A stretch of DNA of 64,000 nt, taken from Medicago truncatula (Eukaryota > Streptophyta > Magnoliopsida > Fabales > Fabaceae). Shown piece after piece: positions 48,054 through 58,312 of this stretch. Both the position numbers and the translations under genes were made by a program. The stretch spans positions 35,344,091-35,408,090 of the forward strand of contig NC_053044.1 in the NCBI RefSeq assembly GCF_003473485.1, given 5' to 3'. The notes below the pieces were generated by a model. That model was not told the DNA's origin. It was given only the letters and a program-made list of their open reading frames with translations, and searched no databases. Numbering within the stretch: position 1 is the stretch's first letter; each line of letters opens with the position of its first letter.

Positions 48054-49878
48054 CATGCTATGGATTCATGCAGATATATATATTTGGCATGAATTCTAGA
48101 GAAAGTTTTTGTAATTTCTACATGCATGTTGTGGCTTTGTTTATATTGGTGGCAAAAATTATGCATGTTGTGGTTTTAAAGTTTTTTATTCATTTATTAA
48201 AAAAAAGTTTTTTTATTCGTTATACCAAATGTACTTGTTCTGTAGTATCCTATAGTATCAAACACTTCCCTTTTTATAGTTTGTGCACGAAATAATATCT
48301 TAAGTGGTTTGTTTATCAGTACTTGTTCTGCATTATCTTATAGTATTAAACACTCCCCTTTTCATAGTTTGTACACGAAGTAATATCTTAAGTGGTTTGT
48401 TTATCGGTTGTGTCGGTGTACTTGTTATGTATTATCTTACTTGCAAGTGTCCACATCTGCTTATGTTTCACAATTCCTAAAAATGCCATCGTTTTATATA
48501 TCGACTCTAAACAGAGGCAATGAGACACAGGGAAGGGTCGATGCGTTGTCAGTGGAGGCAAGACTGGATGCTGGTTCTGCCAATTCAGACCAAAAGGTTT
48601 TTTTTTTATCTTTCTTTATTTGATTTTGTTCTAATGAAAGCTTATTTGATTTTGTTCTCTAATGAAAACTCATTACCTTTTTTCTAGTTAACTTTGACCT
48701 TGTAATATTGTGATTAGGGTGCAAATAATATTGCAAAACGTTCTCAAGAAAGGATAGGAAGTGCATTCACACGAAACAGTTTACCTCAAGATTTTGATGA
48801 TCAAGAGATATTGTATGAAACTTGCACTGTTTCTAATGCATCACAATTATTGGTTTTGGCACCCAAGTTGCAGAGCCTAAGAATTAAGGACTGCGAATCA
48901 TTGGATGTCCTCCCAGATGGTTTGCTAGATGGATCAACCAGTCTTAAAGAATTGAAATTGATGAATTGTTCTGATCTAAGGTCCATCCCTTACCCTCCAT
49001 CCCTGACTGAACTTTACATAAGCAAGTGTAGAAATTTTGAATTACTCCGATCGTCAAAATCAAGAGAGAATCTTTCCTTTATTCACAGATTGTCCATTGG
49101 GAATAGTTGTGATTCTCTCACTACCTTGACCTTAGATTTGTTCCCTAAACTCAAGATTCTTTTTATATGGAACTGTCCCAATCTAGTATCTTTTGATGTT
49201 ACAGGGGTGCATAAGGGTGATTTTCCATTGGAATGTTTTGAAATAAGAGATTGCCCTGGATTGACGTCTTTCCCAGATGAAGGATTTCATACACCAAACC
49301 TACGTGCCTTCACCCTTTCCAATTGCAAGAATCTTAAAAAATTCCCCAATTTTATTGCCTCTCTCACATCTCTCCTCACATTATTTGTACTTAGATGTCC
49401 ACATATTGAATGTTTTCCACATGGTGGTTTGCCTTCAAGCTTAATTCTAATCTCTATTGCATATTGTGACAAGCTTACATCACAAAAGGAATGGGGATTG
49501 GAAAATCTAAAATCTCTGACTACATTTAATATTGAAGGTGGATGTATAGGTCTGGAGTCATTTCCAGAGGAAAATCTTCTTCCCAGAAACATTATCTCTC
49601 TACACATCAGCAATTTAAAGAGTCTCAAGAAGCTGGACGACAAGGGCTTTCAACAACTTAATGCTCTTTGCACACTTAAAATTGATCGTTGCGACGTTCT
49701 GCAGTACTTGCCTGAACAGGGGCTTCCTTCCTCCCTAAATCAGCTCAATATCAGGGATTGCCCAGTGTTGACTCCAAGACTTAAACCCGAGACAGGAAAG
49801 TACTGGTGCAAGGTGGCTCATATTCCTCATATAGAAATTGATGACAAGAAAGTTGGGCAACCTTGGTATAGATATTGA
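46707..49878 (+). CDS. LRR-only gene B, near-identical to gene A
   Basis: Coding exons are 46707-46768, 48515-48596 and 48718-49878, giving 434 residues. The only coding difference seen from gene A is one extra Asp codon in the GAT run of the first coding exon. The last exon, encoding the irregular NLR-type leucine-rich repeats, is identical in protein to that of gene A. Intron 2 is 1.75 kb because of an extra segment of about 1 kb that includes a Ser/Arg-codon-rich stretch and an (AT)n tract. A GTGAGT donor at 46595 and acceptor at 46703 bound the leader intron. Function is as uncertain as for A: the recognition half of an NLR without its nucleotide-binding switch. Confidence 0.65.
46769..48514 (+). 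other. Intron 2 of gene B with inserted segment
   Basis: The insert between about 46817 and 48050 is absent from gene A. It contains an 85-bp stretch at 47235-47320 that is the inverse of 43385-43467 in gene A. It also has GC-richer sequence at 47420-47760 whose plus frame is rich in Ser and Arg (CGATCACGAAAGACAAGCAC at 47780, ATCTTACTCCAGATAACGAA at 47829), resembling an RS domain of a splicing factor with frame breaks. A (TA)n run lies at 48022-48051. Confidence 0.5.
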
Positions 49879-50197
49879 TGACCAAAAAGTGTTTGGGTCT
49901 GTGGACTAAAACACCAAAACTAGGCAAAATAATCATGTTACTTCTGTACTCTACCCAACTTTGCAGATTAATATTCGTTTCACTTTTTAACTATAGCTCT
50001 ACTATTTTTAGCACAAAAGAGACCAATGGTTTAAATTTATCACTTACTATGTATCTAACATTTTCTGCATATTCCATGATAAGATTGCTTGTGTGTCATA
50101 CATATGATGTTATGTGTTCATTATGTACTTTGTTAGCACTAGCGGTCTGCAAAGGCAGAAGTAATAGAAAATAACGAGTAGATGTGTAATTTGTTCT

Positions 50198-51489
50198 AAT
50201 CTTTTGGTAGTTAGTAACTCTAACTAGAAAATTATTGGTCTTCTACTTAAGCTTCCTTCAGTATCTGGTTATTTAACCTTTAATTTGATCTATTTTGGCT
50301 TTCATGAAAATATTTAGGGCCCGTTTGTTATTTATTTTTTTTTCAAAATAGATTTTGGTAGTGTAATATGTTTTTGTTATAATTTTTTTAACAAAGAAAT
50401 TTTCAAGAAAAACTTCAAATGAAAAATCCGTTTGAATATCATATCTTAAAATGTCATTCTAAGTATTTCAACATTTTAAATAGTGTCTTTAGAGCATTCG
50501 TTCGTTACCATAATTTTTTGGAAAATGTTAACGAGTGCTCTGGAGTAGGGGTGTTCATGTCCAATCCAATCTAATGCAAACCGCAAAAACCAAATCGAAA
50601 AACCAAAAATCGAAAAAAATAACCATAATTTTAAATAAATTGGATTGGTTTTCGGTTCTCTTTGTATAAACCGATCCAATCCAAACCTAAATATATACTT
50701 GTATGTATATTATTATATGAAATTTTTATAAATGTTTCCTTAATTTAAAATCTTTAATAATGTTGATTTTTTTCTTTCTTTTAAGAAATATTATTAAATT
50801 ATGATTTTGTAACTATTTTACTTAACCTACTATTTTATTTTCTACTTATTTCATCTTTTTTGTAACCTTATATTTATATTAAATGTCATAAAATAATATA
50901 TTTTCTTAAGAGAAAATGAAAAATTATACAGCAATGAAAACTGAAAACCAATCCAATCCGAACTGAAAAAATAAATTTGTGGATTGAATTGGATTTGATT
51001 TTAAAACCAAATCAATTGGATAAACAAATAACAAAACCGAAGTAATTGGATCGGATGGTTTTTCCTCCCAAAACCAAATCAATTCAATCCGCGAACACCC
51101 CTACTCTGAAGTATTTTTTAAGGACCATAAATAATAAGTATTTATGAAAATGCATGTAATCAATATATTAGAAATCAAAATATATGACTTTTTAAACAAT
51201 AATTACTTATTTTAGAATGTTTAAAAAATGTTTCGGAAATACTCGTTAACAAAATCCTACTTTTTTACTAAACTTTGAGAATAATTAGCCCTTTAATTTT
51301 TTTCGATTCAACTCTCTTTCATAATGAATTAGTGCTCCTTGAAAAAAAAAAAGAGAATAATTAGTCGCTTTAATTTTTTTTCCAATTCAACTTTTTCATA
51401 ATGACAAATCATGATCAAATTACATTGGATTATATATATATTTTTTTAAGGATAATTACGTTGGATTATTGTTCTCTTTTTTTTTTTTT
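50198..51489. other. Intergenic DNA after unit B with one MITE
   Basis: No gene was identified. The stretch contains the element at 50545-51105. Confidence 0.5.
50545..51105. mobile_element. Inverted-repeat element, about 560 bp
   Basis: The left end GTAGGGGTGTTCATGTCCAA and right end CGCGAACACCCCTAC are inverted. Subterminal CCAATCCAATC-type words repeat at both sides. Short flanking TCTGGA/TCTGAA could be a diverged target duplication. No coding sequence. Confidence 0.65.
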
Positions 51490-51575
51490 GTCAAATAGTC
51501 TAGTGGCTAAAATTTACCTTTTTAAGGTGAATAAGTGGGGTGTCCGGAGTTCGAACCCCGACCCCTACATATAAA
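51490..51575 (+). mobile_element. tRNA-derived SINE fragment
   Basis: GTCAAATAGTCTAGTGGCTA resembles a Pol III A box, and GAGTTCGAACCCCG at 51547-51560 is a B box (GTTCGAACC). The spacing fits the tRNA-related head of a SINE. The cloverleaf cannot be folded properly, so it is not a tRNA gene. Confidence 0.6.
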
Positions 51576-52248
51576 AATGCATGTCCATACAAACCGAACT
51601 ATGTTCACGGGACAAAAAAAAAATTACAGTACTTTTATTCGACTAACTCATCTGTTTATATGCAATCAATCCCACAAAGCAAAAGAAACGACAAATAAGA
51701 AAAGAAGCATGGTAAGACACTTAAAAAAACTTTATATTTTTGAGGGAAAAAACCACTTTATTGTTTTTTTTTTATAGCAAAAACCACTTTATTGTTAGTT
51801 AAAGTACATAGTCATAAATTAAATTGTTTCGATTGTCCTTAGAACTACTCATCAAAAAAACTGATCGCTAAAAAAAAATTACTAAATGATATTTCATTCA
51901 TTTAATTTGATAGAATATGTTAATACAAAACAAATTTGCTAAGAACAAATAAACAAACTTACCGATATCCATTTTAATAGCAAAATAACACGGTACAAAA
52001 GCAATGGTAATTTAACTTGTTAAGTATCAATTAATCTATCATATTTGTTCGGGGTCCAAGGACATTTAGATCTACAAATGATCATATAAAAGTTTAGATC
52101 AATACTACCTCATATTCGAGTAATTTTGTTTAGATCAAGATATATATATTCAAAATAAAATCTAGATTTTGTTCATATTCGAGTAATTTTTTAAAATAAA
52201 ATATAGAATCCAATTAAAATTATAAAATCTCCTATATTTTTTTTTTTT

Positions 52249-52312
52249 GTCAAATAGTCTAGTGGTTAGAGAAATTCACCTTAAAATCTAAACTCATGGG
52301 GACCCTATATTT
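52249..52312 (+). mobile_element. Second, shorter SINE fragment of the same family
   Basis: GTCAAATAGTCTAGTGGTTA at 52249 repeats the head of the element at 51490. The B box is decayed. It follows a T-rich run. Confidence 0.5.
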
Positions 52313-52469
52313 ATTTTTTTTATAAGACTTATATTAAAAAAAACAAAAATGATTTTTTTTTTGAGGGAACAAAAATGAAAAATTGGATGGTTCATGCCTC
52401 ATGGTGTGTGAAACTGATTTAAAAAATGGTATATATATTATTGGATGCGAAAATTAACATCAAATGTAT

Positions 52470-52545
52470 ATTGGCTTAGTGGTAACACTGAATGATATTG
52501 ACCCATATGCGCTTGGTTCGATTCCCCTGGGTGCAAAATTGAAAT
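52470..52545 (+). mobile_element. tRNA-like SINE head of a different family
   Basis: TTGGCTTAGTGGTAACACTG has A-box character and GGTTCGATTCCCCTGGGTGC at 52514-52533 is a near-perfect B box with acceptor-like sequence. A tRNA gene is unlikely because the arms do not pair. Confidence 0.5.
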
Positions 52546-52599
52546 TTTTTCTCAAATAAATTAAAAAAAGCAAAAAACGAAAAAAAAAAAAAAAATCGG

Positions 52600-52711
52600 T
52601 CCCGCCATTTGAAATGGCGGGAATGACAAAAAAAAAAAAAAAAAAAGCTGCCCTGTCAGATCGTGACACGTGTCGGACCGGCGGCCAGTCCCGCCATTTC
52701 AAACGGCGGGA
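52600..52711. repeat. Two GC-rich palindromes in an A-rich setting
   Basis: TCCCGCCATTT, one base, then AAATGGCGGGA forms a perfect 11-bp stem at 52600-52622. TCCCGCCATTT and AAACGGCGGGA at 52689-52711 repeat it with one mismatch. Both are followed by long A runs. The block appears to be part of the insertion that cuts off the methyltransferase-family pseudogene. Confidence 0.75.
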
Positions 52712-52833
52712 ACGCACAAAAGGACAAAAAAAAAAAAAAAAAACCAAAAGTGGGTCATTTTGGGAATTTTTTTTCAAAGGGGGTCAAACTTGTATTTTTT
52801 TTGGACAAAAGGGTCAGAAAAAAAAAAATTTCG

Positions 52834-53899
52834 GTATTTGTAGCACGAACCAAATCAAACACATTATCATAAAAAGGAAACCTATGATCCAAGCTTAAGA
52901 AAAGAGGAAAAAGTCCTCTTGCAGCTATAAATTCATTGAAAGGAGCATCAATATTAAGAGTATACTAGTAACAATTGTAACATTCCTTTCAGCCATTACA
53001 GCAGCAAAAGATCCAGAACCAATTCCAATATCAAATCCTATTCTAATTCCACCATTTCCTAATGCCAAAACATCATCAACAAGAAAATCATTCTTACTTC
53101 TAGACTTAACAAACCTTTGATTCTCATAACCATTAACCAAATCAAAGCAATGCATGCAACCCCTATTCAATTTCTTACCATTCAAACACTCAAAATTCTT
53201 ACAACTAAAACCACTCCAATTAACAGTTTTGTTACTAACAGGTTTCCAAAGTGAAGTTGGAAAAGGATGAAGATAATTTACCTTAGAAGAAACAGATTTA
53301 GCAAAACACCTTCTTCTTGGTAAAGGCTCACACCCTTTCAAAATCAATTTCTGAGCATAACTCCAATCATCTTGACAATTTCCAAATACTTTGTAATTCA
53401 TATACTGGGACATCAAATCAGAAGATTTCTCACAAGAATAGCCCATAGATGAAACCATCTCAGTCATTCCAGTTTTGGAATCTTTACCCAAAGGAAGTTT
53501 ATGAGGGTTAAGAAAAAGTTTGAGCTCTTTTGCAATGTTGGGTCTTGAAAGATCAAAACTTTCATAGCCAAGAAGCTGTTTTTCTATCTGGGCTAGTTTC
53601 TTTTGAGACTGATCAATTTCTCTGAGTATAAGTGAAACTTGTTCTGAGATGAGAGAGAAGTTTTTGTGTACTTGATGAAGTTGTTCGGTTTGGTTGTTTT
53701 TTGGAGAAGAAGTGAAAGCATAAAGAGCAAAAAGATTGGTTGTGATAACGGATAAGATCATGAGAATGTTAACAACTGAAGAACAAAGTGTTGAGTTTTT
53801 GAATCTTGCTGTTCCATCACCAATTTTCAAAGAAACAGAACCTTTTTTTTTCTTATGAGGAGAAGAAGAAGAACATAAAGATTGAGTTTCAAGTGACAA
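52834..53899 (-). pseudogene. SAM-dependent methyltransferase-family gene, truncated and frameshifted
   Basis: The minus-strand frame from 53899 encodes 324 residues. A membrane anchor is near residues 43-65 (VVNILMILSVITTNLFALYA), followed by a Cys-rich luminal-type region, and GGIRIGFDIGIGSGSFAA near residue 283 is the SAM-binding glycine motif. This is the order of a plant family of putative anchored methyltransferases (At5g01710-like). Three lesions are visible. The expected start codon is TTG and no in-frame ATG precedes the anchor. A 2-base insertion after NVTIVT shifts the frame. In the shifted frame the family sequence continues (FIAARGLFPLF, SLDHRFPFYDNVFDLVRA) until about 52834, where A-rich foreign sequence replaces the last third of the domain. 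Confidence 0.75.
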
Positions 53900-54164
53900 A
53901 GATCACGAGAAGTGAAACATTAATTGTTGTCGGTTTCGGATTGTGAATTCACTTGTCTTGTTCTTATTTCCACATTTTCCAAGACATTGAAATTATGCGA
54001 TCATTACTTGATCAAAAGTAATCTTATAGTATTTCTTTGTAAAAATAAAATCTTATATTTCTAAGACAAAATTTCTATCCGTATGTAACCAAAAAAAATT
54101 TCTATCCGTAGAATCTTTAACCAATGCCTTGAAAGCATTGGTTAGCAAGACCTATTTAAATATT
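53900..54164. other. Upstream flank of the methyltransferase pseudogene
   Basis: AT-rich. It holds the 15-bp inverted pair CAATGCCTTGAAAGCATTGG near 54122. No gene. Confidence 0.4.
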
Positions 54165-54290
54165 AAGGGCAGCCTGGTGCACTAAAGCTCCCGCACACGT
54201 AAGATCTGGGAAGGGGGTCCCACCATTTGGTGTATTGTACGCAGTCATACCCTGTTTTTTACATAATAGGCTGTTTCCAGGACAGTAGTA
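54165..54290 (+). mobile_element. Au-like SINE
   Basis: AAGGGCAGCCTGGTGCACTA opens the element, with GTATTGTACGCAGTCATACC and GGCTGTTTCCAGGAC further on. These words are the recognisable core of the Au SINE, a tRNA-derived retroposon shared by many flowering plants including legumes. The copy is diverged. Confidence 0.7.
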
Positions 54291-55940
54291 CAATTATGAA
54301 TATAAAAAATAAAAACTTTGATCTTTGTTTTTTTAAACTTAAACAATTTTGATCCTCTATTTTGACAAAACAACAACTTTAATTTTTTTAAATTGCACAA
54401 TTTTGGCCTCTATTTTAAAAACTTTGACTAATATGTGATTTTAATGATGTGGCAATAAATTATCCACTATCGTCTTCTTATACCATTTCGATTGATACTC
54501 CATTATTTTGACGCTATATGTCTTATGTGGTTGAGCAACCTAAGAAACCAAAGAGCCAAAACTATCGAGATCTAATGTTCGATTCTCTTCGATGCTACAA
54601 ACAATACAAGAATACACAATAAATTTGCGGATCATCTTTTCAAAATAGAAAAATAGTTGCATCCTGAGAGATGACGCAATTTTCTCTAATCCAGCGGTTA
54701 TGGACTTCCAGTTTTACTTGTGCTTATGCTACGATTATAAATTGGTCACTCGTGAGTTGTACTTCTGAACTAATAATCTGATATCATTTGACAGCTTTGA
54801 GCAAGAAACTATGACATTAAAAAGCTACAACGTTCACAGAACTTTATGAGCATCAACTTGACCAGATAAATTTATACATGACAAGTTTACAATTTCAAAA
54901 TTCTGCAATTCAAAGATATCAATTATTATGCAAATCATATGCAGTATGAACTTAATAATTTAGTCCCAGAATACAGCAAGACGGACAACAGAAGTGATCA
55001 GATGCCGCATTCTCCGGCCAAAAAGAAACAGGACAATTCCCAGCAGTTAATACGCTCAGCATTTTTTTACCTATTGCTTCTCTACCTCTGCTTTTCTCGG
55101 CTGGAAGAAGGGACACATAAAATACAAATTAATTAAAACTGTTTTAATTAAAAGGCCCTATTCATAAACAGAAGCATGTCATTGAAGACAGTTAAAAATA
55201 GCCATACTAAACACAAAACCATACCACTGAATGAGAAAACTGAAAAGTAAACTAACAGGCAATCCTAGGGTTCGTTTGCTTTGTGAAAACATTTTCTAAA
55301 ATATATGTTCATTTTAACTTGCTAATAAGAATGAAAATGAGACTCTAAAAGTGAAATGCTGTCGTATGAATGATGCATTTATGGAAATAATGAAAATAAT
55401 TCTTTTGGCATTTTTATTGTTTCAGAAAACAGCAAACAATTATTCACTTGAAAATAGATATTTTCAGAAGGTAAACCATCTCTATTGTCACAGTCATAGC
55501 AACCGTACTAAGATCTAGCTGCACCTAGGAATGCAGATATGATGCTTACTAAGTAACGAATGGAATAAGTTTAATTGGACAATTTGGAAGAGCTTATTTA
55601 GACCTATCTAATGACATAAGAATTTGTGCATGTGTTTGCAACAGGTTTAGATATGTCTATAAACTGTTTTCAGCTTGTTATACAAGCTCCTTGAAATAGC
55701 TTGTGGTCATAAAATGTTCACTCATTCCATCTTCAATTGTTACATGATTAATTTCAATAGTAAGTGTTTGTTATTTTCTGTTGGCTAGTTAGAAGTAAAA
55801 TTCTTTTTCTGCATATCATGAAACTGAAACACTCCCTCCCTCCTCGGCACCACTGTGGCTGCCACAAGCTCCCTTTCTTAAGATTCATCAATCCCCTATA
55901 ACATTCATCCAAACAAAAGTCCTTCTCTAGTTTTGGTCTC
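54291..55940. other. Intergenic DNA without a supported gene
   Basis: A short frame at 54939-55136 contains a stretch rich in charged residues but has no splice context or known similarity. The rest is AT-rich. Confidence 0.4.
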
Positions 55941-55943
55941 ACC

Positions 55944-58060
55944 ATGAAGAACCAGTTTGAGTTCACAAATGGTACCATTGTTGCACCTGCGGAGAATGAT
56001 CCTGCCTACAAGAAATGGAAAAGATGCAATACTTTTCTAATTTCTTGGATAAGCCACTCAATCTCACCGTATATAACAATAAGCGTTATTTGGCCTGGCA
56101 AGACCTTAAGGAGCATTTTTCCCTAGGTAGTGCCTGTTTGAAACTGCAGCGGCATCCCATTTCTCGGGTCCCAAAGCAACTCTATAGTGAATTTTATAAA
56201 GCTCAGAATGATATGGTTAGTTAAGCAAGCAGATATGTTCGTTTCAACCAATTACAGTAATAACATGAGAATCCTTTGGGATGAACTATGTAACTTTAGA
56301 GCTGTCCCTTTAAAGAAGCCCTGCCATCAATCACCAACTTATTCTCCATGGTTGTACACAAGAAAGGCACATTCATGACACCACCCTTGAAGAAACATCT
56401 GTTCTTGTCGTCCAAACTGCACCTAACAGCAACCAAAACAAAGAGAAATCGAACATGTCCTGTGCCTCCTAACCAGGAAATGCAAGGCAATGCACTCACT
56501 GTGGTCGCACTGCCACTAATCATACCCCAAATACTTGTTTTCTAAAACATGGATATCCACCAAGTTTTAAATCCAAGAAAGCTGCCCACAGCATCTCATA
56601 TACTTGTTTTCAAGATGCTAACATCCTGTAAGATTCAACACTTTCCAGTTTAACACGAGCAATTTCAGAGCCTCCTTGCTTTACTGCCAAACACCTCACC
56701 AACTGCTACTTCCAAATTGATCAGTTCATTTAACACCTCTACCTCTCATCATGTAATTCCTCACCACGCTGGATCCTAGATTCTGTGCCACAGATCATAT
56801 CACTTTATCCCTCAATTTTTTATCTTCTTATAAAATGATAAAACCAATTGCCGTCTCTTCGCCAAACAGTCAAGTGGCTACAGCCAGCCATATAAAGTGG
56901 TACTGCTATCTACATGACTGAATCTTCAATAGTTCAATCCTTTTTGACACTTTATACATCCAAATTTCTCCATTAACATGTTTTATGTTACAAAGCTAAC
57001 CAAATCCCTTTCATGTCAATTCACCTTTTACTAATAATTTGTATGTTTTAGGAGATACCATCCATGAAGATGATTGGCAATGCTAAAAAAAATGCTGTAT
57101 TATACATTGATAATTCCTAACGTTCAATTTCATATTCCTCTACCAAAAATCCTCATTTTGTCCACACCCATAAGTGGTGCACTCCCCATGAAATTTCCCC
57201 CCCTAGAATAGGCCATCCCACAAATTGGTGCAATTCTACTTTGCATAAACATAGTTTACTATACCTCTCATTGTATCAAAAGTTTGTGACCTATGAAGAA
57301 CTGACACGGACACCAGATATTACATACTATTTAATACAAAATCAGACATCCACAAATTGGTGCGATTCTACTTTGCATAAACATAGTTGTACTATACTTC
57401 TCATTGTATCAAAAGTTTGTGACCTATGAAGAACTGACACGGACACCAGATATTACATACTATTTAATACAAAATCAGACATCGCCTCCCTCATGGGTTT
57501 TGGCTCATTGTGTTATGCATCTACCATCACCTCTGACAGACCAAAGTTCAAACCTAGGGCTAGAAAATATTAAATGGCTCAAAAGGTTACTAGTTGTTTG
57601 ATTTGAAAACCAGAGAGATTTTTCTCTCAAGACACGTCAACGTTCATGAGACAAAATTTCCCTTTCTCAGCACTTTCTTCCAACACTAGTAACGGAAACA
57701 TTCTAGTTCCCTCCCTACCAACCAACACAAATTTTCCCCAATCTCCTGAACCACCTCATATCATATCCTACCACGAACAAATCCATCCGCTCAACCACAA
57801 ACGAATCAGTCCTCACAACCATCCCCAACCAGTAATTTTCCTCTCTCAAATAGAATATAATCCAGACCATAAAGAACTCTTAATCTATGAAGCACAGACA
57901 CTTCACATTGCAGGCTTGTCTAGTGTCCGGCACATGTCAGACACCAAAACAATACCCACACATTTCCTAATCTATGTAACACCGACACTTCACATTGAAG
58001 ACGTGTCTAGTGTTCGACATGTGCAAGCATTTGTCAGAGACCAATAGCATAAAAACCAAA
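55944..58060 (+). mobile_element. Ty1/copia retrotransposon remnant (gag, protease and pol scraps)
   Basis: In several frames the plus strand gives, in order: a gag head (NGTIVAPAENDPAYKKWKRC, then ISWISHSISP); LAWQDLKEHFSLGSACLKLQ; MRILWDELCNFRAVPL; a zinc-knuckle-like CTHCGRTATNHTPNTC followed by FLKHGYPPSF near 56490-56570; a protease-site relic (DPRFCATDHI) near 56780; VTKLTKSLSCQFTF near 56990; and VHETKFPF near 57640. This is the normal copia gag-pol order in a shortened, frame-broken copy. No LTRs were identified. The last part (57880-58045) holds two diverged copies of an 85-bp CACTTCACATTG...GTGTCTAGTGT unit. Confidence 0.75.
57217..57483. repeat. 132-bp tandem duplication inside the copia remnant
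   Basis: CACAAATTGGTGCAATTCTA at 57220 recurs as CACAAATTGGTGCGATTCTA at 57351, and the two units match almost base for base up to CAAAATCAGACATC. The near-identity shows it is younger than the decayed element around it. Confidence 0.85.
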
Positions 58061-58312
58061 TTAAACCACTAACAGAGAATAGCATTTCAACCTTACGATC
58101 AATTACATTATATATTTTTTTTGTTGCTCTAAACGCACCTAGGAATATCCAAATACTGCCAGATCAACAGGAAATTTTCATATTAGACAAACATGATATG
58201 CAAGCACACTACTTTCAATCAACCAATGAACTATACAACTATAGTATTACTATGAAAATATACACTTAAATAATGAGCAGATTACCTGATGTATATGGTT
58301 AAAATGAGCGAT

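Larger units (their letters stand above)
45611..50197 (+). repeat. Tandem unit B (4.6 kb), second copy of the LRR-only gene module
   Basis: The right half (48052-50197) repeats 43468-45614 at a constant offset of 4583-4584 with almost no changes. The left half (45611-48050) is instead repeated at 61317-63790 with an offset of 15706-15707. The junction with copy A is sharp at 45614, where GTTCAAAACTAC begins the next unit, and the right end is sharp at 50197. The unit boundaries therefore define a 4.6-kb module. Confidence 0.85.

Noticed and set aside
51490-52545. tRNA genes
   Set aside because: A and B boxes are visible at three places, but no cloverleaf with paired acceptor and anticodon arms can be formed; these are SINE heads.
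53897-53899. Treating 52925-53899 as an intact 324-residue protein
   Set aside because: The start is TTG, and the C-terminus diverges from the family exactly at a 2-base insertion; the family sequence continues in another frame.
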